Virus record (IMG/VR): IMGVR_UViG_3300010883_010427
Location: 1 to 49,292 of that record
DNA: 49,292 nucleotides
Reading direction: 5' to 3' (one strand)
Source: a virus
The notes beneath the pieces are model-generated. The model worked only from the letters and a program-made list of their open reading frames with translations. It was not told where the DNA came from and made no database searches. The translations under genes and the position numbers were made by a program. Positions 15,633 through 23,152 of the stretch are shown one piece after another. Each line of letters opens with the position of its first letter. The stretch's first letter is position 1.

Positions 15633-16548
15633 GGCTGCAAAACAAGGTGATATACATGGTGGTTTGTATCTTATAGACACCGATTCTGAAAAGGTTTTGC
15701 ATCACGCTCCGTATGAAAAAGATTTTATTAACGATAATGAGAGAGGTGGGGAGCGAGGTCTTCGTGGCATTGCTGTTCTTGACGACCGCATTATCGTTGC
15801 TGACTCTGCTGGCTTTATTGAATTAGACAAGAATCTCGACATCAAGAGAACCTTTCAAGATTCTAATTACTTTAAGAGCATCCACGAAATTGTCTTTCAC
15901 GAAGGCTACATATGGGCCACGTCAACCGCTTATGATGCAGTGGTTAAGCTAGATCTTGATTTTAATATACAAGGTTTTTGGGAGATACTTGGGGAAAACG
16001 TAGATAACCATAAAAAGCTAACTGGCAAAAAGCAAATCACCCCAGAAACCAAAACCGAAAACGACAACTATCATATAAACTCTCTGTTTGTCGCAGGTGG
16101 AAATCTTAGGGTGTCTGGACTGCTGACGCCATTATACAATTTTGATGACATGACAGAAGTTTGTCCTGTCCCAACAGTTTCTATGATTGATGATAAACCG
16201 GGGGGTAATCAAAACAGTTTTGTTCACAATTTTTATGAATACGAAAACGTGTTCTTAGCCAACCTTACTAGTTATAACGCTATTGGGTTTTTTGATAAGG
16301 GTTTTGTTGGGTATGGTTGGTATAATAACGTTAGTATCCCTAGAGCAAAAAATGTAAGATATCAAGTAGACGAAGTTGCAAAAAACAACTGGAACAGAGG
16401 CCTTGCTAAGCTAGGTAACAAGCTTGTTATCGGGTCATCTCCCGCGAGAATATTAATATACGACATGCAGAGCAGGAAATTCGAGAAGGAGATTGTGTTG
16501 GAAAAGGATATAAGACACGCCATTCATGGACTGGAGATTTTAGAATGA
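15604..16548 (+). CDS. Beta-propeller-like protein, unknown role
   Basis: A 314-residue protein with repeated strand patterns typical of propellers: GLYLIDTDSEKV, GIAVLDDRIIVADSAG, GYIWATSTAYDAVVKLD, NRGLAKLGNKLVIGSSPARI and LIYDMQSRKFEKEI. This resembles NHL or six-bladed domains of the kind grouped with DUF4915 and TIGR03032-like proteins. No signal peptide is visible. Its position between a glycosyltransferase-like gene and nucleotide genes suggests ligand binding or a sugar-related enzyme role. It overlaps the preceding gene by 29 bases. No catalytic residues can be named. Confidence 0.55.
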   Translation: MKVICTTVVRAAKQGDIHGGLYLIDTDSEKVLHHAPYEKDFINDNERGGERGLRGIAVLDDRIIVADSAGFIELDKNLDIKRTFQDSNYFKSIHEIVFHEGYIWATSTAYDAVVKLDLDFNIQGFWEILGENVDNHKKLTGKKQITPETKTENDNYHINSLFVAGGNLRVSGLLTPLYNFDDMTEVCPVPTVSMIDDKPGGNQNSFVHNFYEYENVFLANLTSYNAIGFFDKGFVGYGWYNNVSIPRAKNVRYQVDEVAKNNWNRGLAKLGNKLVIGSSPARILIYDMQSRKFEKEIVLEKDIRHAIHGLEILE

Positions 16549-16733
16549 GATTTGACGAGAAGCTAGCCGTAAAAAAAAGAGCCGAAAAACTAAAGATTTC
16601 TGATAGCAAATGGGCATGGGTGTTGCCAGAAATTAAAAACTATCGTAAAATGATCGCGTATGCCCGTAACAACGAGGTTGTTTGGGTTCACCCCGACTAC
16701 AAAAATGGGAAAAACGATAAGAAAAAAAAGTAA
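16545..16733 (+). CDS. Small basic protein
   Basis: A 62-residue protein with many Lys, Arg and aromatic residues (KWAWVLPEIKNYRKM, EVVWVHPDYKNGK) and a polylysine end. The ATG overlaps the previous stop. It may bind nucleic acid; there are no known motifs. Its 3-prime end overlaps another very basic open frame at 16705 and lies just upstream of dCMP deaminase. Confidence 0.5.
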   Translation: MRFDEKLAVKKRAEKLKISDSKWAWVLPEIKNYRKMIAYARNNEVVWVHPDYKNGKNDKKKK

Positions 16734-16812
16734 GAGAGACAAGAAGCGTCTAAAACGTGAACGTAGGACAAAAGCAAGAAAGCGGGACTATGGAGAGACC
16801 AACGTGGGATGA
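16705..16812 (+). CDS. Possible 35-residue highly basic micro-protein
   Basis: A short open frame starting MGKTIRKKSKRDKKRLKRER and ending in DYGETNVG. More than half of its residues are Lys or Arg. It bridges the gap between the small basic gene at 16545 and dCMP deaminase, overlapping both in another frame, and fills the only space between them. No Shine-Dalgarno is obvious. Highly basic mini-proteins of this type occur in phages, but the AG-rich sequence would also give such a peptide by chance. Confidence 0.3.
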   Translation: MGKTIRKKSKRDKKRLKRERRTKARKRDYGETNVG

Positions 16813-17284
16813 ATATTTTTCTCAGTTTGCATTTTTAGCAGCGGCTCGTAGTCACGATTCAGAAACTAAAGTTGGCTGTGTGCTTGTTCACGAAAATAGA
16901 ATTATTAGTGTTGGATATAATGGATTCTGCTCTGGAGTTGTTGAGAGTTCTCTCCCAGTTACGAGACCGCAGAAATATCCCTATATGGTTCACGCCGAAG
17001 AAAACGCCATAAGCAACATGACTATTAAACCAAATGGTGAGATAACAGCTTATGTAACTCATATGCCATGTAGTGGATGTAGCAAACTCCTCTGGCAAAA
17101 CAATATCAGAACATGGAAAATACCAGAGGGGCAAAGAGTTAAAAGCCACTCTGAAGAAGATAGGATTATATACGACCACTTAATTGAGAACGGATTGATA
17201 ATTGATCGTATTACCCCAATAAAGTCTTACTTGAACAAACTGATAGAGTGCGAAAAAAAGGAAGAGCAAGGGTTGCTGTTCTAG
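16790..17284 (+). CDS. Deoxycytidylate (dCMP) deaminase
   Basis: A 164-residue zinc-dependent deaminase. The N-terminus MERPTWDEYFSQFA matches the family's RPSWDEYFM start, so ATG 16790 is preferred to GTG 16757. The zinc ligands and catalytic glutamate are in VHAEENAI (HAE) and MPCSGCSKLL (PCxxC). It converts dCMP to dUMP, the substrate for dTMP synthesis, and works with the dUTPase and dNMP kinase encoded downstream. No thymidylate synthase is in the window. The region between HAE and PCxxC is of ordinary length. The gene is followed by the promoter-like motif and structured RNA. Confidence 0.85.
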   Translation: MERPTWDEYFSQFAFLAAARSHDSETKVGCVLVHENRIISVGYNGFCSGVVESSLPVTRPQKYPYMVHAEENAISNMTIKPNGEITAYVTHMPCSGCSKLLWQNNIRTWKIPEGQRVKSHSEEDRIIYDHLIENGLIIDRITPIKSYLNKLIECEKKEEQGLLF

Positions 17285-17294
17285 TGTATAATAT
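17283..17294 (+). promoter_or_regulatory. Phage promoter-like motif GTGTATAATATA
   Basis: An exact second intergenic copy of the 12-mer seen at 7023, starting at the stop codon of the dCMP deaminase gene. TATAAT is at 17287-17292 with TG directly before it, and there is no convincing -35. It would start transcription near 17299, giving an RNA that begins with the structured region before the ribonucleotide reductase gene. Confidence 0.55.
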
Positions 17295-17298
17295 AACG

Positions 17299-17444
17299 CA
17301 CTGGGGTTTATCGGGCTTTATTAAAAAGGGCTAGAGCGACACGTCCTCAGAAAGCCATCGTTGCACCAAGTAAGTAGTTTAATCGTGTAAGTATTTCAAT
17401 CCTTAATAATAAATTACTTGGTATAAAAAGTGTCGCTCTTTTTT
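17299..17444 (+). ncRNA. Candidate structured RNA or attenuator upstream of ribonucleotide reductase
   Basis: A 181-base gene-free interval (17285-17465). AGAGCGACAC (17333-17342) pairs perfectly with GTGTCGCTCT (17430-17439), and TTTTTT ends at 17444. Nested inside, ACCAAGTAA (17365-17373) pairs with TTACTTGGT (17414-17422). GGCTTT (17314-17319) can pair with AAAGCC (17351-17356), crossing the outer stem and so offering a pseudoknot or an alternative fold. Outer stem plus U-tract has terminator form with a large folded insert. It could be a stand-alone small RNA or a regulated leader of the RNR gene. It does not resemble the B12 riboswitch consensus I know. Confidence 0.6.
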
Positions 17445-17465
17445 ACAACGCGCTAAAGGAATCAT

Positions 17466-19667
17466 ATGTCAGTCAGGGAGCTTCAGGATTACACGTTTGT
17501 AGCAAAATACGCCCGATGGATACCAGAAAAGAAAAGAAGAGAGACTTGGAACGAGGCGACTAATCGTGTAAAAGAAATGATGTTGAATAAATATTTCGAC
17601 ATCCCAGAAATTCACGAAGATATAGAATGGGCGTACGAAATGATGCGCACAAAGCGGGTTCTTGGTTCTCAGCGCGCTTTGCAGTTTGGCGGCAAACCAA
17701 TCTTTAAGCATAACGCTCGAATCTATAACTGTATTACTTCCTATATTGATCGGTTGGATTTCTTTCAGGAGTGCATGTATCTGTTACTGTGTGGTTGCGG
17801 CACTGGATTCTCTGTCCAAAAGCACCATATTAATAAACTTCCCCGCCTAGTCAAGCAAAAGAATGGATCAAAGAAGCACACCATTCCCGACAGTATTGAG
17901 GGATGGTCTAATGCCGTTGGTCTTCTTGTCTCTAGCTATTTTGAACAAGACGAATTGTTTCCTGAATATCAAGGCAAGAATGTAACTTTTGATTACTCAG
18001 AAATCAGACCTGCGGGGTCTTTTCTAAACTCCAGCGGTGGAAAAGCTCCCGGCCCAGAGCCGCTTAAGAACGCTCTGGTTAATATAAAAAAGATTCTAGA
18101 CAAAGCTCTTAGAAACCTAGAATTTTGTCAGGGTGAAGGAAGAAGACTAGAGCCAATCGAAGCTTATGATATTGTTATGTACAGCGCCGACGCTGTTATA
18201 TCTGGAGGGGTCAGGCGTAGTGCAACAATTTGCCTGTTTAGTCCTGACGATGAAAACATGGCGAAGGCCAAGACAGGCTCTTGGTTTGTAGAAAACCCAC
18301 AGCGTGGACGTTCTAATAATTCAGCAATCTTATTGAGAGATGAAACAACAAAGAAACAGTTTTCAGAATTAATGACCTCTGTTAAAGAGTTTGGAGAACC
18401 GGGATTTGTTTGGTCTGACTCTACGGAACTTATTGTTAATCCGTGTGTAGAAATTGGAATGTGGCCAGTTGATGAAAAAACAGGAAAAAGCGGCTGGCAG
18501 GCTTGTAACTTAAGTACTATCAATTGTGCGAAAATTAAAACAGAAGAAGACTTTCTAAACGCTTGCAAAGCAGCCTCAATTATTGGAACGTTGCAAGCTG
18601 GCTTTTCCAGCTTTCCCTACCTTGGAGAGGTTAGCGAGTCTATAGTTAAAAGGGAAGCTCTGCTTGGAGTATCCATGACTGGAATAATGGAGCGGTATGA
18701 AATATGCTTAAATCCAGATATACAAAAGAAGGGATCAAAGGTAGTTAAAAATGAAAATAAAAGAGTCGCTAAAATCATTGGAATCAATCAAGCTGCTAGG
18801 ACTACTTGCATCAAACCTGAAGGTACTAGCAGTTGCGTTCTTGGGACTAGTTCTGGTATTCATCCTCATCATGCCAAGCGTTATATTAGACGTGTTCAAG
18901 CTAATAAACTTGAGCCGATCTACAACTATTTTAAAGAAATAAATCCAAGAGCGTGTGAAGAATCCGTCTGGTCTAACAATGATAGTGATGACGTTGTTTC
19001 TTTTTGTGTAGAGGTTCCCGCTGGATCAAAAACAAAAAATCAAGTTGGAGCAATAGATCTTTTAAATCATGTAAAAAGCACGCAACAGAACTGGGTGATA
19101 CCCGGAACAAATAAGTCTTTATGCACCCAGCCTTGGCTTGTTCATAATGTTTCAAACACGATCAATGTAAAGCTTGACGAATGGGATGAAGTAGAAGACT
19201 TTATCTTTAAAAACAGAAAGTTCTTTTGCGGTGTTTCTTTATTGCCAATATCAGGAGATAAAGACTATCCACAAGCTCCATTTACGGCTGTTTATTTACC
19301 CACTGAACAGGTTCGTCACCACGGGGACGCTTCGTTGTTTGTCAGCGGTTTAATAGAAGTGGCACTTAACTTATGGGAAGACAATCTATGGTCTGCCTGC
19401 GACTCCCTTCTTGGCGTTGGGGCTAAGATTAAGGGTAATGGCAAAAAAGAATGGTCTGATAGATGTCTAAAGTTTGCTAACAAGTATTTTGAAGGAGACT
19501 TGAAGAAGCTTACCTACTGCATGAAAGATGTTTACAACTGGAAAGAGTGGGTTGACCTTAACAGAGAATACAGCCCTGTTGATTACACAGAGGTTACAGA
19601 GGAAGAAAACAACGTTAAGCCTGAACAGGAATGGGCTTGCGCTGGTGGAAAATGTGAAGTTCTTTAA
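17466..19667 (+). CDS. nrdJ: Class II (adenosylcobalamin-dependent) ribonucleoside-triphosphate reductase
   Basis: A 733-residue enzyme close in length to the monomeric Lactobacillus-type class II reductase. Features include the redox cysteine in ARIYNCITSY, the radical-site triad N-x-C-x-E (NPCVEIGMW), the second redox cysteine in ACNLSTINC, the substrate-binding PEGTSS loop and a C-terminal Cys pair (WACAGGKCEVL) that passes electrons from thioredoxin. It reduces ribonucleotides without an oxygen-dependent small subunit and needs adenosylcobalamin from the host. AAAGGA is well placed before the ATG. Two thioredoxins lie upstream and dUTPase follows. The leader may form the structured RNA described separately. 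Confidence 0.92.
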   Translation: MSVRELQDYTFVAKYARWIPEKKRRETWNEATNRVKEMMLNKYFDIPEIHEDIEWAYEMMRTKRVLGSQRALQFGGKPIFKHNARIYNCITSYIDRLDFFQECMYLLLCGCGTGFSVQKHHINKLPRLVKQKNGSKKHTIPDSIEGWSNAVGLLVSSYFEQDELFPEYQGKNVTFDYSEIRPAGSFLNSSGGKAPGPEPLKNALVNIKKILDKALRNLEFCQGEGRRLEPIEAYDIVMYSADAVISGGVRRSATICLFSPDDENMAKAKTGSWFVENPQRGRSNNSAILLRDETTKKQFSELMTSVKEFGEPGFVWSDSTELIVNPCVEIGMWPVDEKTGKSGWQACNLSTINCAKIKTEEDFLNACKAASIIGTLQAGFSSFPYLGEVSESIVKREALLGVSMTGIMERYEICLNPDIQKKGSKVVKNENKRVAKIIGINQAARTTCIKPEGTSSCVLGTSSGIHPHHAKRYIRRVQANKLEPIYNYFKEINPRACEESVWSNNDSDDVVSFCVEVPAGSKTKNQVGAIDLLNHVKSTQQNWVIPGTNKSLCTQPWLVHNVSNTINVKLDEWDEVEDFIFKNRKFFCGVSLLPISGDKDYPQAPFTAVYLPTEQVRHHGDASLFVSGLIEVALNLWEDNLWSACDSLLGVGAKIKGNGKKEWSDRCLKFANKYFEGDLKKLTYCMKDVYNWKEWVDLNREYSPVDYTEVTEEENNVKPEQEWACAGGKCEVL

Positions 19668-19680
19668 CTAGGGGTTTGGA

Positions 19681-20139
19681 ATGGCAGTGCATACGGGAAA
19701 AGCAAGTATGACCGGATATAAATATTTTGAAGTCAAAAAGCTTACAGAATCAGCAAACATTCCAACAAAAGGAAACGTTGGAGACGCTGGGTGGGATTTA
19801 TATTCTGATGAATCTGTAACAATACCGATTGGGGCAACGGTGTTGGTTTCCACAGGGATAGCTATCGCTATACCAAAAGGGTATTCTGGACTTATATGGG
19901 ATAGGTCATCAATGGGCGTTAAGGGGATACACAGACACGCTGGCGTTATTGATTCTGGATATAGAGGAATTGTAAAGGTTTGTTTACATAATACGACAAC
20001 TAAACCGTACTCTATTGAGAATGGTGATAGGGTTGCTCAAATTTTAATACAAGAAACCCCAATCGTTAGAATGCATGAAGTAGAAGAATTAAACTCTACT
20101 GAAAGAGGTTCTGGTGGTTTTGGCTCAACAGGTAAATAA
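19681..20139 (+). CDS. dut: Deoxyuridine triphosphatase (dUTPase)
   Basis: A trimeric-type dUTPase of about 152 residues with all five motifs: GDAGWDLYS, DRSSMGVKGI, GVIDSGYRGIVKV, NGDRVAQILIQ and a C-terminal RGSGGFGSTG. It hydrolyses dUTP to dUMP and pyrophosphate, preventing uracil in DNA and supplying dUMP. The ATG at 19681 follows AGGGGTTTGG. An internal Met at residue 10 is an alternative start nearer the usual N-terminus. Motif 2 reads RSSMG where many homologues have RSGLA. Confidence 0.93.
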   Translation: MAVHTGKASMTGYKYFEVKKLTESANIPTKGNVGDAGWDLYSDESVTIPIGATVLVSTGIAIAIPKGYSGLIWDRSSMGVKGIHRHAGVIDSGYRGIVKVCLHNTTTKPYSIENGDRVAQILIQETPIVRMHEVEELNSTERGSGGFGSTGK

Positions 20140-20142
20140 TAC

Positions 20143-20814
20143 ATGCCCAAAAAGAATAATCAAAAAGCACAAGGCAACAGAAGAAGAAAACAACTAACAG
20201 CTAAAACAAAAAATCAAGAATATTATATTGAACTAATGTCGCTCTGCGATGTTACTTTCTGTACTGGGCCAGCAGGAACAGGAAAAACAGCAGTTGCGGT
20301 TGGGGTGGCTTGTGATTACCTCCTTGATAAAAGAGTGGAAAAGATTGTAATAACTAGGCCGGTTATTGAGGCTGGTAGAGGTCTTGGGTTTTTGCCGGGA
20401 ACTCTTGATGAAAAAATACACCCATACCTCATTCCTGTATTAGAAGAGATGAAATATCGACTTGGTAGTGATAGAGTGCGTTCATACCGAAACGAGGGGT
20501 TAATAGAAATTTGCCCTTTAGAATATATGAGAGGGCGAAATTTTCATAATTCTTTTATGATATTAGATGAAGCTCAAAACGCGACCTTTGAACAATTAAA
20601 AATGTTTGTCACTAGGATAGGCTGGAATTCAAAGGCTGTAATAAACGGGGACTTAGATCAAACGGACTTGTTGGATAATTCCAGCGGTGGTTTAGAAGAG
20701 TTTGTTAACAGACTAGACAACGTTAAAGGAGTCGGTATTGCAGAGCTTACCAATGAAGATATTATAAGAAATAAAATAATATCGAAAATCATAGATGCTT
20801 TGTACGACGATTAA
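20143..20814 (+). CDS. phoH: PhoH-like P-loop ATPase
   Basis: A 223-residue protein with a basic start and a Walker A motif GPAGTGKTA near residue 44. It has the PhoH landmarks ITRPVIEAGRGLGFLPG, IDEKIHPYL-type DEKIHPYL and a Walker B FMILDEAQNAT, then NGDLDQTD. PhoH proteins are ATPases related to RecD-like helicase domains and are common in marine phages. Their role is unsettled, with RNA or phosphate-stress functions proposed. The gene begins 3 bases after dUTPase and is in the nucleotide and replication transcript. Confidence 0.92.
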   Translation: MPKKNNQKAQGNRRRKQLTAKTKNQEYYIELMSLCDVTFCTGPAGTGKTAVAVGVACDYLLDKRVEKIVITRPVIEAGRGLGFLPGTLDEKIHPYLIPVLEEMKYRLGSDRVRSYRNEGLIEICPLEYMRGRNFHNSFMILDEAQNATFEQLKMFVTRIGWNSKAVINGDLDQTDLLDNSSGGLEEFVNRLDNVKGVGIAELTNEDIIRNKIISKIIDALYDD

Positions 20815-20818
20815 ATAA

Positions 20819-21172
20819 ATGCCAACATACGACTATAGGTGTGACTCTTGCGATTGTGAAACTGAACTGGTTCATGGTTTCAATCAACCCACCCCCAAGT
20901 GCGAAACTTGTAACCATGATTTAGAAATCGTAATTAACCAAGCTCCAATGATGTTTGTTAAAGGTGACGTTAAAACATTAGGGCAGCTATCTGAGCAAAA
21001 CACCAAGAAGATGGGTCGTTATGAACTTGAAGACAAGAGGCATCATCAGCAAGAAGGTAAAGTTAAAAAAGAAAAGGACTGGTGGCAAAAATCTGGCGAT
21101 GCCACAAGTAAAGAAATAGGAAAAATGAACTCTAAGCAAAAAGCAGATTACATTAAGAAGGGGAAAAAATGA
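20819..21172 (+). CDS. FmdB-like zinc-ribbon protein
   Basis: A 117-residue protein. The N-terminus PTYDYRCDSCDCETE, then PKCETCNHDLE, is the FmdB/CxxC regulatory zinc-ribbon pattern, with two CxxC pairs about 20 residues apart. The rest is charged and Lys-rich (DKRHHQQEGKVKKEKDWW). FmdB-type proteins in bacteria are small putative regulators; in phages they are frequent and uncharacterised. The gene starts 4 bases after PhoH, and the next gene starts with an ATGA overlap. Confidence 0.7.
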   Translation: MPTYDYRCDSCDCETELVHGFNQPTPKCETCNHDLEIVINQAPMMFVKGDVKTLGQLSEQNTKKMGRYELEDKRHHQQEGKVKKEKDWWQKSGDATSKEIGKMNSKQKADYIKKGKK

Positions 21173-21660
21173 CCGACCATCCACAGGACAACACAAATAA
21201 GAAAAAAGAAAATGTCATTAAGTTTGACGATGTTAAAGATCACGTTATTGAGTGTGCTGATTGCAATAGACCTTTGTTAAACGTGGTCAAAATTAGAGAT
21301 TCCGAAAAAGAAAACCGTATTTACGTCAAATGCTATTCCAAAAAATGCGAAGGCTCTAGCTGGTTGCATGAAATACGGGGCGATCTTTTCTTTGCTCCAG
21401 CAAAAAAGGTTTACCAAATTGAAGATATGGACTATGATGACGTAAACAACTTGATGACAATCAAAATCAAAAAAGACACAATCGATTCAGCTACGGGTAT
21501 GCCTTATGGTTTTTATGATGACGCACCACCAATACCAGAGATAGGTGAAAAGCCATCTCAAGAGCTTATAGACTGGTGGAAAAACAAAACAAAGGGAATG
21601 GATATGTCCGAGAATGATATGAGGATTATGGTTTTAAACAAAAAGGGAAAACATGACTGA
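21169..21660 (+). CDS. Zinc-ribbon-containing hypothetical protein
   Basis: A 163-residue protein. IECADCNRPLL and VKCYSKKCEGSSWL provide four cysteines (CxxC and Cx4C, about 30 residues apart) that could bind one zinc. The second half is acidic, with DDAPPIPEIGEKPSQE and a final Lys-rich end. No catalytic motif is recognised. It is the second zinc-ribbon gene in a row, so it may be a nucleic-acid or protein-binding accessory of replication or transcription. Confidence 0.55.
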   Translation: MTDHPQDNTNKKKENVIKFDDVKDHVIECADCNRPLLNVVKIRDSEKENRIYVKCYSKKCEGSSWLHEIRGDLFFAPAKKVYQIEDMDYDDVNNLMTIKIKKDTIDSATGMPYGFYDDAPPIPEIGEKPSQELIDWWKNKTKGMDMSENDMRIMVLNKKGKHD

Positions 21661-21973
21661 AGACATTTCTGATTTTACAACCCCGCGAGACAATCAATAT
21701 TTGTTTTATAGCTCTAGTGGGCAAACCACAGAAGAGAAAACCAATAAAGACTGCGCTTACACTCTTACGTCAAACGGAAAAGAAACTTACTACGCAAAGT
21801 TCTTAAGAGGGGCGCTCTTTGATCCACAGGGCATAGATTCGGGTAAGATTAACTCGCTAAGTTCTGGTTATAAAAAGATTGAGAAAAAAACTTTTGATTT
21901 TTATATAGACTATCTAAAAACAAAAAAAAGAAACAGCCTCACTTGGGCTGAAAGGAGTAATATTAATGTCTAA
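21653..21973 (+). CDS. Hypothetical protein
   Basis: A 106-residue protein, mostly polar, with two halves: SSSGQTTEEKTNKDCAYTL, and YYAKFLRGALFDPQGIDS, then FDFYIDYLKTKKRNS. The FLRGALFDPQGIDSGK segment looks conserved in style but I do not recognise it. It overlaps both neighbours by 8 bases, which supports it as a real translated gene. Confidence 0.5.
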   Translation: MTEDISDFTTPRDNQYLFYSSSGQTTEEKTNKDCAYTLTSNGKETYYAKFLRGALFDPQGIDSGKINSLSSGYKKIEKKTFDFYIDYLKTKKRNSLTWAERSNINV

Positions 21974-22286
21974 GAAAAAAGGAAAACTTAGTAAGGTTGA
22001 ATTGTTTTACATAGATAACAATGCAGACAAGAGCGTTGCAGACCTTGCCAAAGATTTAAACAGGTCGGAAGCTTTAATCAAAAATCGCGCTCATTCTGGA
22101 CATATAGATAAAGTCCAAGATGATAAATCTAACATTGGTAGTCTAATGGGTCACAAAGAAGATCGTGGCGTAACGATAATGACGCCCGCAGCCTCTGAGG
22201 TTGCAGACGAAACCAGACCTTCTAGGATTGGCAAGTCAAACAGACATCAAGATGCCATTCACATAATTAATCCAGACAAGAAATAA
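21966..22286 (+). CDS. Small basic protein with possible helix-turn-helix
   Basis: A 106-residue protein. Residues 5-40 (KLSKVELFYIDNNADKSVAD, then LAKDLNRSEALIKNRAHSG) look like a helix-turn-helix of the kind seen in small phage transcription regulators: ADLAKDLNRSEALIKNR has a turn and a recognition-like helix. The tail is polar. It could regulate phage genes. It overlaps the previous gene and is followed one base later by the next. Confidence 0.5.
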   Translation: MSKKKGKLSKVELFYIDNNADKSVADLAKDLNRSEALIKNRAHSGHIDKVQDDKSNIGSLMGHKEDRGVTIMTPAASEVADETRPSRIGKSNRHQDAIHIINPDKK

Positions 22287-22287
22287 G

Positions 22288-22770
22288 ATGGACGTTCATT
22301 TATCTAAAGAGTATGATTCATATATTAATGTATATGCCGATAATAATCCTATTTGGATTGTAACTCTATCTAATGACGAAACCATATACCAAGACGACGG
22401 AAGGGCTGGCGCTCAACCCCAAAGTGCTTGGAGTAGATTAAAGATTTATTGTGAAAAAAACGATCTTTATATTAAAAACCTAAAGGTTAAAAATAGATCT
22501 CATCTAGAAGATGTTGGATCTAACTACGATGGCTATTTCTTTTGTAAGGGTGCTGGTGGGTTTTTGTTTGATGGGTACACCCTTCACACTTTTGTTATCG
22601 GTATTTTAGAAGGCGAGAGGCTAAGGGTAAAAACATGGCAACTCCCAGAACTTATTCCAGACAGTTTTCAAGATAGAGATCCTTACGAATCTCCGAACTG
22701 TATTATTGCTAAGAAGGGCATATTGAATGAACAAAAACTACAAACACAAAACGACGGGGCAGAATTGTAA
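22288..22770 (+). CDS. Hypothetical protein
   Basis: A 160-residue protein with a beta-rich pattern and many aromatic residues (YDSYINVYADNNPIWIVTLS, WSRLKIYCEKNDLYIKNLKV, GYFFCKGAGGFLFDGYTLH). It has no CxxC, P-loop or membrane segment. The C-terminal 40 residues overlap the next gene by 44 bases. I do not recognise the family. It lies between the HTH-like gene and RecA. Confidence 0.5.
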   Translation: MDVHLSKEYDSYINVYADNNPIWIVTLSNDETIYQDDGRAGAQPQSAWSRLKIYCEKNDLYIKNLKVKNRSHLEDVGSNYDGYFFCKGAGGFLFDGYTLHTFVIGILEGERLRVKTWQLPELIPDSFQDRDPYESPNCIIAKKGILNEQKLQTQNDGAEL

Positions 22771-23152
22771 CGCGGCTCAGTATATTGCCGAAATGGTTTG
22801 CTTAAGAAAAGCGGAAAAACAAAACGTTGGCAAACCGGCCTACGCCCTGTGGAACACAGAAATATGGAAAAAAGAATTCCAGAGTCAAGTAACCAAAGCC
22901 TACCAGCTTCTTAATAAATTTGATGAAAAAGCTATCATCAACGCTTTAACTTCCCGTAGCGGGAAAAGCATCTACTCTCTTCGAGTTACATTCTTGTCAG
23001 ACTTGATTAGCAAAGAGCAATCAAAATTAGATACAATAAACAGCAAAGAAGTAAAAGAAACAAAATTCAATGACAACACTTTGTTTCTGCCTAATCAGCC
23101 ATATGGCAAAAAAAGCAAAATATCAGATTTAAGGAAACTAGATAATGAGTGA
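22727..23152 (+). CDS. Hypothetical protein preceding RecA
   Basis: A 141-residue protein. The start KNYKHKTTGQNCNAAQYIAE and the middle KAYQLLNKFDEKAIINAL with LRVTFLSDLISKEQ suggest a helical domain, and the end is basic. It overlaps RecA by 8 bases, so it is translated together with it. It may be a recombination or replication accessory, inferred from context only. Confidence 0.5.
   Translation: MNKNYKHKTTGQNCNAAQYIAEMVCLRKAEKQNVGKPAYALWNTEIWKKEFQSQVTKAYQLLNKFDEKAIINALTSRSGKSIYSLRVTFLSDLISKEQSKLDTINSKEVKETKFNDNTLFLPNQPYGKKSKISDLRKLDNE

Noticed and set aside
17299-17444. Adenosylcobalamin riboswitch before class II RNR
   Set aside because: The context fits, but the conserved B12-box and core of that riboswitch are not visible. 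It is kept only as an unclassified structured RNA.
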